Positions 27,401 through 35,388 of a stretch of DNA of 63,966 nucleotides are shown piece after piece. Source of the stretch: Chlorobium sp. (lineage in GTDB: Bacteria; Bacteroidota; Chlorobiia; Chlorobiales; Chlorobiaceae); the NCBI GenBank assembly GCA_028280025.1, contig JANQMO010000016.1:1-63966 (forward strand), written 5' to 3'. Positions within the stretch are counted from its first letter, which is position 1; every line of letters begins with the position of its first letter. The position numbers and the translations under genes were made by a program. The notes beneath the pieces were generated by a model. That model was not told the DNA's origin. It saw nothing but the letters and a program-made list of their open reading frames with translations, and did no database searches.

Positions 27401-27651
27401 CAGACGCTGTTGACAGTACCGATCTGCGCGCCTGTCATCGAAGCCGCAAGATCGTGGCGGTGTTTCTCGAGAAGCTTTGCCCGCACACGCTCCTTCAGTT
27501 CGCCTGCCGCCTTGACGGTGAACGTCGTAACGATGATACCCTCGGGCACGGCCTCTTTTTTCAGGAGCTTCTCGCCAAGAATCTCGGTCAGGCGCGTGGT
27601 TTTTCCCGAACCCGCCCCGGCGCTGATAAAGGTGATGCGTCCGTTCTTCAT
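24487..27651 (-). CDS. addA: AddA/RecB-type helicase-nuclease subunit
   Basis: About 1054 residues from ATG 27651 (a GTG five codons earlier is also possible). A UvrD/Rep-type superfamily 1 helicase: motif I SAGAGSGKTTRL, motif II LLVDEFQDTSPIQL, motif VI LLYVAMTRARDCLVL. A RecB-type nuclease closes the protein: KGQIDLLLD and WVVIDHKI, with GQLDAYKQAL. With its partner it makes double-strand-break end-resection for recombination repair. The ATG overlaps the stop of the upstream gene as ATGA (27648-27651), pointing to coupled translation. Confidence 0.85.
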   Translation of the reverse strand: MKNGRITFISAGAGSGKTTRLTEILGEKLLKKEAVPEGIIVTTFTVKAAGELKERVRAKLLEKHRHDLAASMTGAQIGTVNSVCGGLLKRFAFELGLTMEQNVLDENAAMERLSHALDEAIGGVELEKVTALAERLGFVDPRNGEQLWKKHVRAIIDHARYNDIDPCRFPAFAEQNADDLLALFPVPPDEPFDQHVLSEIAVVKPAFERSLSQKEVNVTREYYELLRRFEASLKTGTAAWNDWKRVATPKLRKDLLDVLEGLRLLCGSAASHPRLHEDIRAYLVTVFAIAEHALGIYQERKRELGFVDFADQESRMLAGLDNPLVREQLEEKLDLLLVDEFQDTSPIQLALFLKLAGLANETYWVGDVKQAIYGFRGGDARLMRAVLDYLKHGKKEVLPFSWRSVPSLVSAVNSVFEKTFASMLDPEDIVLEPKREEHPRQASCYRWVLEGRTLDEQYREVVGGVRGLFESTYEVHDKEEERWRPVRYGDLAILVRTNSHVQDIAAALKRGGIPVATVQPGLLASPEGVFLNAALRRLQDPSDTLATAELYSLATCSEPEEWLQNRLEYLKSGHDPDLWLEEGDGAHPVLREIAALREKSLSLSPAGALEALIGVTGAARHVLAWCRDDDEARMRLRNIQAVLELARDYEEECASRGGVPGIRGLVNWFSGLAEQEEDLFPESPASAVRVLTFHKSKGLEWPVVVLFDLEKAAEAEVSSPVAVSSGELDVSDPLRNRFIRFWPSPFGGKTPFDGIGTVRESAFVRDAEALAAEESARLLYVAMTRARDCLVLCTPAKYDSYAWLEQTGASCFVNGDGGRVELPDGGRLRCIRREGFETAEANETRHEERVPLCWFAPKVPPVERMPEQVSPSLQEAASGARAVETVVYGGRMDLQKTIEPAEKGTVVHDILAFALTQKPGFCDAASVERLTGAYGMAELCDPEVFVLQLDTFRRVLSERWTEQRLLVETPIEQVLPGNQVLKGQIDLLLDTPEGWVVIDHKITLLERKRWEERAMEYSGQLDAYKQALETVTGKPVESCWINFFAAGGLVRVNV

Positions 27652-30281
27652 CGATGCGCCTCCCACCCTTCAAGGAAACGGTATGGATTGTAGAGGTCGT
27701 CTCCAGTCCTGAAACCGATCACGCCCTCAGGCGGTGCAACAGCCTCATCGTCATCAACCTCAACTCCCGCTATCGGAAGAATACCCTTCTCCATGAGAGC
27801 TTTACGCCACAAAAAGCTGTCGAGCACCCGGTGCCACAAGGCCTCGGAAGATTCACCCTTTCCTGGAACGACAACCTCGGCTTCCGCAGAAAAACCTTTC
27901 CGGTCGGCAATGAGCCGCGATTTCCGGATAATATACCACGCAAGGGCGGGCCAATCCCTGTCTTGCCGGGCCGCCATTGCAGCGTAAGCAAGCAACTGCA
28001 GGTGTGTTCCTTCTTTGAGGCTTTTGCGCCTTTCTTCGGTACTGCCCCATTTCATGTCGATTACCGACGGCTTTCCATCACGATCGACAAGAAACAGGTC
28101 CGCACGCCCGTTCATCACCGATCCGGCAACATTCCCCTGAAGCTCCGTTTCTGAATCCATCCTTTGGGCTCCCCGTTCCATAAGCACCGGAAGAAGTCCG
28201 TACACCGCCCTTCTGGCAGTAAGGCGAAGGGTTTCCAGGTCAGCGCCCCTCCCCGGCTGGAGGAGCAGAGCGCCCTCGTGTCTTACCAGTCTCAGGAATG
28301 CCTCATCGAACCAGGCGTCGATATCAACCGCGCCACTGCCGTTGTCCTGAAGCAATGCTACAAGCTCCTGGACGATCCTGTGGGCAAGAAGGCCGTACAG
28401 CCTTGTCCCGTCGTTTATGTCGCTGGACTGCGGCTGCCGTATCCTTGCGACATGATCGAGAAACCAGCAGGAAGGAGCTGCAATAAAGGTTTCGAGCGAT
28501 GTCGGCGAAAAATGGTGATCTCCAAGGATTATGCTCTCCGGAAGGTTCCAGAATGCTTTTCTTCGGGGCAGATCGAGAACGGGAAGCGACACGGCCGGCC
28601 CGTTTGAACCGGAAATGATTCGTTCGACCTGCAGGACACCGATGGCGGAAACGTAACGGGACAGTTCAAGCCAGAGCGGATGACGATCTTCCGTTTCAGG
28701 AGGAAGAATCAGCGTCACCTTCCCGGTCGCTGCAAGCACCGGGCGCCGCCAGTCTTCGGCCTGCCATGCGAGCGAGGTTTCCTGAGAAGGAAATTTCACG
28801 CCTTCACCTTCGAGAAACGATCGTTCCCCCGCAGTCCAGGGAGGATTCTGCTCTTTGTGCGGTTCAGCCGCCCACCACCAGAGAACATGCGAAAACGGCT
28901 CACAGACCGCTCCAGGGTGAGATGTGCCGGGAACGCTCCCCGCTTCACGCTCCCGGCAGCGAACCGATCCGCTGCCTGCCATGACGAGCAGTTGTTCTAT
29001 CTGGTAGCTTCCGGCATGACGAACCCCCTGTGCGATCAACATCGATAGCGCGTCATGAAAAGCCGAGGCCTGGTCGAAACCCGCCGATAAAACTGCCGGA
29101 CTCCCGTCACGGTCAGCACTCGCATCTTTTTTCGATTCAAGAAAAGCCGACACTCTTTCGGTACAATGCAAAAGCTTTTCAAGGGGCATCGGGCTCCCTG
29201 CAGGATGACTCAATCCGAGCCAGCGTTTCAGCTCTTCAACCCCTCCGGCGCCTTTTCCGGCATCGATCTTTTTGAAACGCTCTATAACCTCGTTCCACTC
29301 CCTGCTTCCAATTCCGGGATAGCGTGAGACGACACCCGCAAGGTGTTGCGAAAGTCCGGGATCAAGAGGACATATTTCTTCGGGCAAAGCAAGAAATGAA
29401 AAGAGAGCCTCAACATCCAGCGGTTTCTGCAGAAGCCTTATGGCAAGAGGAAGCAGTTGGAAAACCGGCCGCCCTTCACCCCTGGCAGAACGTCCCTGTT
29501 CCGGCAAACCCTGCGATACAAGAACGTCTTCGAGCAGGAACGGTTCGTCCGGGTGAACAAGCAATGTCCTCCCTTGCGCATCCTGTAGTTCCCTGGATGC
29601 CCGGTAAGCGGCGGCAAGCGGCGTATCGGCGGTCAGAACGGTTACGGAACCATCATCCGCCGATGCTTTCGAAAGAGCCGGAACGTCCTTTTGCAACAAG
29701 TACCGCTGCAGACCGTGAAGAAGCGTTCCCGGTTGAGCCAGAGGCTTGCCAAACCGGCTTTTGAAACTGAAAGAAAGCAGCCGGATAACTTCCTGCCAAC
29801 GCAGCGGATGCCGTTCGAGGGGTTCGAGAAGTTCCAAAGAGGTTATAGGCGTCCGCAGCTCCCGCAGCGCCGCTGCAACCATAAGAAGCCGTTCACCGTT
29901 ACCCGGTGACAGGCCCTCATTTTTCAGCTCCATCTCGATATCGGCAAGGTCATGAAGCCTTTTTGAGTGTGCTGTGCGCCCGAAACTGCCGTTCCAGCCG
30001 TGAAGGTACAGGTCATCCCGCCATTCAAGCAGCCGCCGAGCCACACCGATATCATCAACCCGTATTGAACGGCTGTAAAAACGGTTGCCGTCATCGAGGT
30101 TTTCGAGAACCTTCCTGAAAAGAAGTGTCCGCTGCAGCCTCGACTGCCGTTTACCCGACAATCCGAGATACAGCTCAAGCTGCGAAAGCAGACCGGAAGG
30201 ACCGAGTACGAGACGGTCAAAGGCGTTCTTCTGCGTCCAGCCTCGCCTGCCGTCCAGATACAACCCGAAAATCACCTCCAT
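27648..30281 (-). CDS. addB: AddB-like second helicase-nuclease subunit
   Basis: About 877 residues from ATG 30281, which has AAGGGGAG upstream; the longer frame to 30383 lacks one. The nuclease domain at the C-terminus shows NGRADLFLVDRDGKPSVIDM-K-W-G, the PD-(D/E)xK pattern. Family AddB/RecC-like is supported by this and by its partner. Unlike typical AddB, I see no CxxC-type cluster near the C-terminus; a lone Cys precedes the nuclease (PSCWFLDHVARI), so an Fe-S cluster may be missing. Upstream gene of the pair. Confidence 0.75.
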   Translation of the reverse strand: MEVIFGLYLDGRRGWTQKNAFDRLVLGPSGLLSQLELYLGLSGKRQSRLQRTLLFRKVLENLDDGNRFYSRSIRVDDIGVARRLLEWRDDLYLHGWNGSFGRTAHSKRLHDLADIEMELKNEGLSPGNGERLLMVAAALRELRTPITSLELLEPLERHPLRWQEVIRLLSFSFKSRFGKPLAQPGTLLHGLQRYLLQKDVPALSKASADDGSVTVLTADTPLAAAYRASRELQDAQGRTLLVHPDEPFLLEDVLVSQGLPEQGRSARGEGRPVFQLLPLAIRLLQKPLDVEALFSFLALPEEICPLDPGLSQHLAGVVSRYPGIGSREWNEVIERFKKIDAGKGAGGVEELKRWLGLSHPAGSPMPLEKLLHCTERVSAFLESKKDASADRDGSPAVLSAGFDQASAFHDALSMLIAQGVRHAGSYQIEQLLVMAGSGSVRCREREAGSVPGTSHPGAVCEPFSHVLWWWAAEPHKEQNPPWTAGERSFLEGEGVKFPSQETSLAWQAEDWRRPVLAATGKVTLILPPETEDRHPLWLELSRYVSAIGVLQVERIISGSNGPAVSLPVLDLPRRKAFWNLPESIILGDHHFSPTSLETFIAAPSCWFLDHVARIRQPQSSDINDGTRLYGLLAHRIVQELVALLQDNGSGAVDIDAWFDEAFLRLVRHEGALLLQPGRGADLETLRLTARRAVYGLLPVLMERGAQRMDSETELQGNVAGSVMNGRADLFLVDRDGKPSVIDMKWGSTEERRKSLKEGTHLQLLAYAAMAARQDRDWPALAWYIIRKSRLIADRKGFSAEAEVVVPGKGESSEALWHRVLDSFLWRKALMEKGILPIAGVEVDDDEAVAPPEGVIGFRTGDDLYNPYRFLEGWEAHR

Positions 30282-30346
30282 GAAATGCTCCCCTTGAAAT
30301 GATTCATGCTTCGCGCGATACCGCCGATCATCCTGTTTTGGAAAAT

Positions 30347-30640
30347 ATGCCAATAGACCATGAACGCAAATCACATAAACCAAACACCGAGCCGGAACGC
30401 ATTGAGAAAAAACGGAAGGCCGGAAAAATCACCAAAAGAATAATTAGGCGTATATTGAAGCCATTACAGTTATACCAGGAAAAAGCCGCATCAATGAAAC
30501 GTCTTGTACAAGGGATATACCTCCTGCTGATCCTTATCGGGGCTCCTCTTCTGATCATACGACTGTTCAAGGAGAGCCGCAAGTCAGCCCATGGAGCAAT
30601 CGGACGGGAAATCCATAACTCCGGAGCCTGCCATGAATAA
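30347..30640 (+). CDS. Small single-helix membrane protein
   Basis: 97 residues from ATG 30347. The first half is very basic (KSHKPN, EKKRKAGKITKRIIRRILK), then one transmembrane helix (VQGIYLLLILIGAPLLIIRLF) and a short tail. Its last codons overlap the start of the next gene, so the two are likely translated together. No family known to me. Confidence 0.6.
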   Translation: MPIDHERKSHKPNTEPERIEKKRKAGKITKRIIRRILKPLQLYQEKAASMKRLVQGIYLLLILIGAPLLIIRLFKESRKSAHGAIGREIHNSGACHE

Positions 30641-31007
30641 AGCCTATACTGTCATTTCAGTGCTGCTGTTCATTCTTGTAGCGATCTTTCACCTTGTCCG
30701 CGCCCTTTTGGGCTGGGATGTCCTTATCGGAGACTACTCACTGCCGGTGATGCGTTCCTGGATCGTCTTCGGCATCCTCCTCTGCCTTGCCGGATGGGGG
30801 CTCAAGGGAGGCGGCGCCTATTTCGTTGTTTCCGCCCTTCTGTTCGGACTCGTTGCCATTCTCCATATCTACCGGGTGCTCGTCACAGAAACGGTCGTTT
30901 TGGTCAACAACCTCGAGTTCCCGTTAAGTGCATCCTGGAGCGCTTTTGCACTTTGTCTGCTACTCTGTGTCTGGGGAATCAAGAGTTACGCTTCCCGAAA
31001 CAAATGA
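30633..31007 (+). CDS. Four-helix hydrophobic membrane protein
   Basis: 124 residues from ATG 30633, inside the end of the previous frame. About four transmembrane helices: TVISVLLFILVAIFHLVRAL, SWIVFGILLCLAGWGLK, YFVVSALLFGLVAILHIY and WSAFALCLLLCVWGI, in two similar halves (V-L-L-F-x-L-V-A-I-x-H-x-x-R in both), so it looks like an internal duplication. Function unknown. Confidence 0.65.
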   Translation: MNKAYTVISVLLFILVAIFHLVRALLGWDVLIGDYSLPVMRSWIVFGILLCLAGWGLKGGGAYFVVSALLFGLVAILHIYRVLVTETVVLVNNLEFPLSASWSAFALCLLLCVWGIKSYASRNK

Positions 31008-31022
31008 AACGGAACTGCCATT

Positions 31023-31195
31023 GTGAATAGTTCAGACGACATCCCCCGCATCAGCGGCGGCGTCTGCGCCATTATCGAAAATGATAACCGGTTCTCATTG
31101 CAGAACGACCCGAAGGAACGGCTTTGGGGCTGCTGTGGAAATTTCCGGGAGGAAAGGTCGAGGCGGAAAAGGATACTGACCGCTACTCCTTGATG
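31023..31195 (+). pseudogene. NUDIX hydrolase remnant with frameshift
   Basis: GTG 31023 begins NSSDDIPRISGGVCAIIEND, then the frame shifts near 31105: the next frame reads ERPEGTALGLLWKFPGGKVE, matching the N-terminal half of a MutT-like NUDIX enzyme (strand VCAII, then the L-W-x-F-P-G-G-K signature). The rest of the Nudix box (R-E-x-x-E-E) is absent, since the next gene's end follows. A broken, truncated gene. Confidence 0.7.
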
Positions 31196-31920
31196 CATCG
31201 TACCGAAAAACCGCATTTCTTGTTGAAACTGAAGCGGTAGACGCCGATCTCATTGGTCGTGATTCCCCGGAACCACACCCTGTCGTTCTCAGCTTCGGTG
31301 TTTGTCCAGAACGAGGCGTACCTGCCGAAAAAATTGAACGGACCGTCGTTGTCGCGGTACCCCCCGGCAACCGCTGAAAACCCCGTCTCGTTGGTCGCCC
31401 CGTTGTTGGGCTCTTTCCAGCGTTTCGTGCCCGTCTCCTTGAGTTTCCCGCCGACGTTCTGTTCGTTGCCGCGAAACTCGACCTCGCCTGCAACGTCAGG
31501 CTTCATCCCGAGATGCTTCTCGAGCGTCCGCCAGTCTTCCTCGGTTGGAATGCGCCAGCCTTCGGGCGCAAGGCCCCGCGGATCGCTGACCGCATACCAG
31601 TTATAGAGTTTGCCGTATACCTTTCCGTTTTCCGGACTGTTGTCATACTCGCTCCAGGCTCCGGTTTCGAGAACAACCCATTCCTCCAGTTCAGTAACCC
31701 CGGGAATCGGGTCACCGTTACGGTAACGCGTCACCTTGAGGTTTTCGCCCATCCAGACCTGGTCACCGATACGGACAGTTTTGTATTCGTTGCCGTCGAT
31801 GTCTGTCACCGGTTCGGAAAACTGCGGCTCTGCAGCTTTTTTCCCCATACAACCGAACATCGAAAGAAGAAGAACTGCCGCTGCGAACGGGAGTATTGAA
31901 TGAGATAAAAAACGCTTCAT
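31183..31920 (-). CDS. FISUMP-domain lipoprotein (copy 2)
   Basis: 245 residues from ATG 31920. Signal peptide LPFAAAVLLLSMFGC ends in a Cys, a lipobox-like site. The FISUMP motifs match the copy at 2258-3061: DIDGNEYKTV, GDQVWMGENLKVTRYRNGD, VYGKLYNWYAVSDPRGLAPE, GGKLK, ATNETGF and CGFSVRCIKE. Role unknown, probably surface or periplasm. Its 3' end overlaps the NUDIX remnant on the other strand. Confidence 0.85.
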   Translation of the reverse strand: MKRFLSHSILPFAAAVLLLSMFGCMGKKAAEPQFSEPVTDIDGNEYKTVRIGDQVWMGENLKVTRYRNGDPIPGVTELEEWVVLETGAWSEYDNSPENGKVYGKLYNWYAVSDPRGLAPEGWRIPTEEDWRTLEKHLGMKPDVAGEVEFRGNEQNVGGKLKETGTKRWKEPNNGATNETGFSAVAGGYRDNDGPFNFFGRYASFWTNTEAENDRVWFRGITTNEIGVYRFSFNKKCGFSVRCIKE

Positions 31921-31946
31921 GCCCCGAAAGGTTTGCTGTTGCCGAG

Positions 31947-32228
31947 TCACTCCATCCCCTTCGTATCGAAGAAATAACGAATGATATATTCTCCTGCTTC
32001 CTGGACGGCTTTATCGATAGCGGCTTCATCGTCACATTCTTCGAGAAGCTCCACATCTTCTGCCAGGCAGACGTCTTCCGGCTCATCTTTTTCCATTGTA
32101 CAACCATCCGGATTGTTGAACGGATTGTCGGTAACCATTTTCGAGACAAGCCCTTTAAGCCTCGGATAGACAACTCTTTCAAAAACAAACCGGTCTCCGT
32201 CCCTGTATATCTTGAAATCCGCGTTCAT
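31947..32228 (-). CDS. Small acidic protein of unknown function
   Basis: 93 residues from ATG 32228, which follows AGAGGG; the extended frame to 32354 runs into intergenic repeats. Acidic in the C-terminal half (EKDEPEDVCLAEDVELLEE), soluble, no signal peptide. It immediately precedes the FISUMP lipoprotein gene (26-nt gap) and is probably co-transcribed. Not recognised. Confidence 0.55.
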   Translation of the reverse strand: MNADFKIYRDGDRFVFERVVYPRLKGLVSKMVTDNPFNNPDGCTMEKDEPEDVCLAEDVELLEECDDEAAIDKAVQEAGEYIIRYFFDTKGME

Positions 32229-32289
32229 ATGCCCTCTGTCTTGTTGAAAAAAACAGAGGTAAGTTAGACTATTTCCTGGAAAATCCAGC

Positions 32290-32507
32290 GGGAATCGTGA
32301 ATAGGTAATAGGATGAAGATAATTGTTGATCTGTTGAATTGTTGAGTTGTTCATGACAGTCGACTGCCTTCTGAAAACTGCCGACTACCTTCCCCTCCTT
32401 ACTCCTGCGCACGTAGTGCGCTACTCCTTGCTCCTGACTCCTTATACACTCTGGCTATCAAGCTTTCTAAACAATTCAACACTTCAACAAATCAACAACT
32501 CAACAAT
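32290..32507. repeat. Mosaic intergenic repeats (heptamer and CAACA type)
   Basis: Contains AATAGGTAATAGGATGAAG (a shortened heptamer array) followed by TTGTTGATCTGTTGAATTG, and at 32465-32510 the CAACAAATCAACAACTCAAC type. Similar pieces occur at 37271-37297, 39081-39285 and 50846-51222. No gene is seen. Confidence 0.7.
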
Positions 32508-33110
32508 TTACCCATTCCTCTTTTTCATCAGGCAAACCCAGCATCTGATCGGGTCGGGCTTGTTGGAGTCCAGGTGGCCTGTGACCAGGGAATGGATCTC
32601 GAAAAACGGCTCGACGGCTTCCGCGATGTGCGCCGCCGTAAGTCTTGGCGGGCCGGGGTCCCGCTGGGGAGCGTCGGCGCTGGCTATAAGGCTAAGCCAT
32701 AAACCGTCGTCGCCGAGATGCTTTCCCACGTTTCCCGCAAACAGGAAATGCTTTTCGAAAGACTCGAGAGAATGAAAACATCCCCTGTCGAAAACAAAAC
32801 CGAACGGACTCCCGTTAACAGGAGTTTCAAGAAAATCCACGGCGATAAACCGGCATTCAACGTCTTGCTGCCTGGCTTTCGCTTGTGCTTTTTCAATGGC
32901 AAGCGGAGCAATATCAACACCTGTCACATCGAATCCCTGGCGGGCAAGCCATATGGAATTGTCTCCCGTACCGCATCCGATATCGAGTGCCCTGCAACGT
33001 TCAGGCTGCAGCTCCTCCACCATGCCCACAAGATTCCGGTCGACCCTTCCGAGATCCCAGGGAAGGTCGCCGCCGGCATATCGTTCCTCAAACCTGTTGT
33101 TTGAATTCAT
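32508..33110 (-). CDS. Class I SAM-dependent methyltransferase
   Basis: 200 residues from ATG 33110; the longer frame to 33164 overlaps the next gene. Motif I ALDIGCGTGDNSIWLA is the glycine-rich SAM loop, and FDVTGVDIAPLAIEKA follows with the acidic residue for the ribose. Other motifs: FIAVDFLETPV and FVFDRGCFHSL. Methyl acceptor unknown. Gene is 40 nt downstream of the alpha/beta hydrolase gene on the same strand. Confidence 0.8.
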   Translation of the reverse strand: MNSNNRFEERYAGGDLPWDLGRVDRNLVGMVEELQPERCRALDIGCGTGDNSIWLARQGFDVTGVDIAPLAIEKAQAKARQQDVECRFIAVDFLETPVNGSPFGFVFDRGCFHSLESFEKHFLFAGNVGKHLGDDGLWLSLIASADAPQRDPGPPRLTAAHIAEAVEPFFEIHSLVTGHLDSNKPDPIRCWVCLMKKRNG

Positions 33111-33150
33111 CTGTGTTGCTGTTATTCCGTTTATCGCAGCCGGGCACACA

Positions 33151-34116
33151 CTACGCGCGTCCATTGACAGAGCGAATCTGCTCCATTATCAATCCGGTGG
33201 CTTTCTCAGGAAGTTCGAGCGTAATCAGGTGCCCGCATTTTGGAACACAGACATAAGAACCCTGTTTTGCACGATCATGCAGTTTGCGGATGTTCCTGCT
33301 GCTCATGATTACATCGCCGTCTCCGGCTACAAACAGGAGAGGAACGTCAACGCTTGCTACCATATCGGGAATGGATTCTGTGACTTCACGCATGGTAATC
33401 TGGCGGGTAGTCATGAGGATAGCTTCGGGACAACAAAGTTCGAGACTTTTGACACCGACCATAATATCGTGAAACGAAACAGGGTTCCTGGCCAGGACAA
33501 CCCTCGCATACGCATAGAGTGGCTGCCACCATGGAATTTTTCTCAACACCTTGTTGAATGTGAATGTCAGTATTGCCGGAGCGAAGCGTTCCAGAATCGC
33601 ATTATTCGGCGTTGAACCGAAATTGTAAAAAATGATCGACTTGATATTGTCATGTGTTTTAGACGCGTAATCGAGCGTCACAAACGGACCAAAGGAAAAC
33701 GCAGCAATATGAAAGTCATGTATACCCAGCTTTTTGACGATTTCGGCAAGATCGCTCGAAAAAGAGGCAATGGAATAATCCTTGCGCGGATCGGAATTCG
33801 ACCAGCCGTGCCCCTTCAGGTCATAGGCTACAGTCCGTATCCCCTGGCGGTTCAGTTCCCTGATAACATGATGCCACCACAACCACCAGCAGTCCCAGCC
33901 GTGAACAAGAAGGACTGTTTCTTCCGCATCTTCCGGCCCTGAAACCTGGTAATGATGAACAACCCCGTTGATTTCAATAAACCGGCTGTTCTTCATCAGC
34001 TCGAGCTCATATTCCGCCCGTCTGACTCTTTTCGGGTCACCGGCGTTCTTCTCCCGTTCCAGTTCTTCCTTGTAAGAAAGGTACTTATCCGTTGGGGACA
34101 TCTCTGTAACATTCAT
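33151..34116 (-). CDS. Alpha/beta hydrolase
   Basis: About 321 residues from ATG 34116 (GGTGG upstream). Alpha/beta hydrolase motifs: VLLVHGWD (oxyanion region), DLKGHGWS, the nucleophile elbow A-F-S-F-G with Ser, VAGDGDVIMSS with the acid, and CGHLITLE with the His. The elbow's first Gly is Ala, a tolerated variation. Substrate unknown; soluble. Confidence 0.8.
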   Translation of the reverse strand: MNVTEMSPTDKYLSYKEELEREKNAGDPKRVRRAEYELELMKNSRFIEINGVVHHYQVSGPEDAEETVLLVHGWDCWWLWWHHVIRELNRQGIRTVAYDLKGHGWSNSDPRKDYSIASFSSDLAEIVKKLGIHDFHIAAFSFGPFVTLDYASKTHDNIKSIIFYNFGSTPNNAILERFAPAILTFTFNKVLRKIPWWQPLYAYARVVLARNPVSFHDIMVGVKSLELCCPEAILMTTRQITMREVTESIPDMVASVDVPLLFVAGDGDVIMSSRNIRKLHDRAKQGSYVCVPKCGHLITLELPEKATGLIMEQIRSVNGRA

Positions 34117-34278
34117 GTTTCCACCAGTTTCAAACAGCGCCATTACGAAGATTCAATACAGAAAGTTATTGAATGTTTTTAAATTACGGCAATGTCTTGT
34201 TGACGGTCAAAGAAGCTGCAGTATTTGAGCCTTGACTGAAGGCGTCATTTTGAACAAACAAAGAAGGAACATCAAAGC

Positions 34279-35376
34279 ATGGCAAGAAAATTCAATTTCA
34301 GTGCAGGCCCTGCGATGCTGCCGACGGCAGTGATCGAACGTGCCCGTGACGAGATGCTGGACTGGAACGGTTCAGGAATGTCGGTAATGGAAATGAGCCA
34401 CAGAGGCAAGGAATTTGTCTCTATTGCAGAAAAAGCCGAAGCCGATCTGCGTGACATCATGGCGATTCCCGATAATTACAAGGTACTTTTTCTCCAGGGC
34501 GGCGCATCCAGCCAGTTTGCCATGATTCCGATGAACCTGCTCGGAAACAAAACGCAGGCAGATTACATCAATACGGGCATGTGGTCGAAAAAAGCCATCG
34601 CCGAGGGAAAGAATTTCTGTGACGTGAACCTTGCAGGAGACACCTCGAGCGAACATTTTACCACCGTGCCCGACGAGGATGCCCTGATGCTGAATACAGA
34701 GGCGGCATATGTCCACTACACGCCGAACGAAACTATCGGCGGCGTCGAATTCAACTATATCCCCGATACAGGGGATGTCCCCCTGGTGGCTGACATGTCC
34801 TCGACAATCCTCTCCAGGCCGGTAGACGTCTCCCGCTTCGGCATCATTTATGCCGGTGCTCAGAAAAACATCGGACCGTCGGGACTGACCATCGTCATTA
34901 TCCGCGACGATCTCATCGGCGAACCGATCGAGGGGACGCCTACCATGTTCAAATACTCGACCCACGCCGAGGCCGGCTCCATGTACAACACTCCTCCCAC
35001 CTACAACTGGTATATCGCAGGACTTGTCTTTGAATGGATCAAGGAAAAGGGCGGGCTCGAAGGCATGGCCGAGATCAACCGAAGAAAAGCGGAAAAACTT
35101 TACGCTGCTATTGACGGATCGGATTTCTATCATAATCCCGTCGCGACACATGCCCGTTCATGGATGAACATTCCATTCACTCTGGTTAACCGTCATCACC
35201 ATCACCCTGATCTGGACAGCAAGTTCCTGTCTGATGCCAAAGAGCACGGTCTGATCACCCTCAAAGGACACCGTTCTGTCGGAGGCATGCGCGCAAGCAT
35301 CTACAACGCAATGCCGGAAGAAGGCGTCGACGCCCTTATTTCCTTCATGCAGGACTTTGAAAAGAATCACGGATAA
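34279..35376 (+). CDS. serC: Phosphoserine aminotransferase
   Basis: 365 residues, normal SerC length. It converts 3-phosphohydroxypyruvate and glutamate to phosphoserine. Visible motifs: NFSAGPAMLP at the start, the PLP Lys in AGAQKNIGPSGLT, and GGMRASIYNAMPEEGV near the end. Followed 12 nt later by serA. A ribosome site (AAGGA) is upstream. Confidence 0.95.
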   Translation: MARKFNFSAGPAMLPTAVIERARDEMLDWNGSGMSVMEMSHRGKEFVSIAEKAEADLRDIMAIPDNYKVLFLQGGASSQFAMIPMNLLGNKTQADYINTGMWSKKAIAEGKNFCDVNLAGDTSSEHFTTVPDEDALMLNTEAAYVHYTPNETIGGVEFNYIPDTGDVPLVADMSSTILSRPVDVSRFGIIYAGAQKNIGPSGLTIVIIRDDLIGEPIEGTPTMFKYSTHAEAGSMYNTPPTYNWYIAGLVFEWIKEKGGLEGMAEINRRKAEKLYAAIDGSDFYHNPVATHARSWMNIPFTLVNRHHHHPDLDSKFLSDAKEHGLITLKGHRSVGGMRASIYNAMPEEGVDALISFMQDFEKNHG

Positions 35377-35388
35377 CTCTGAATCACC

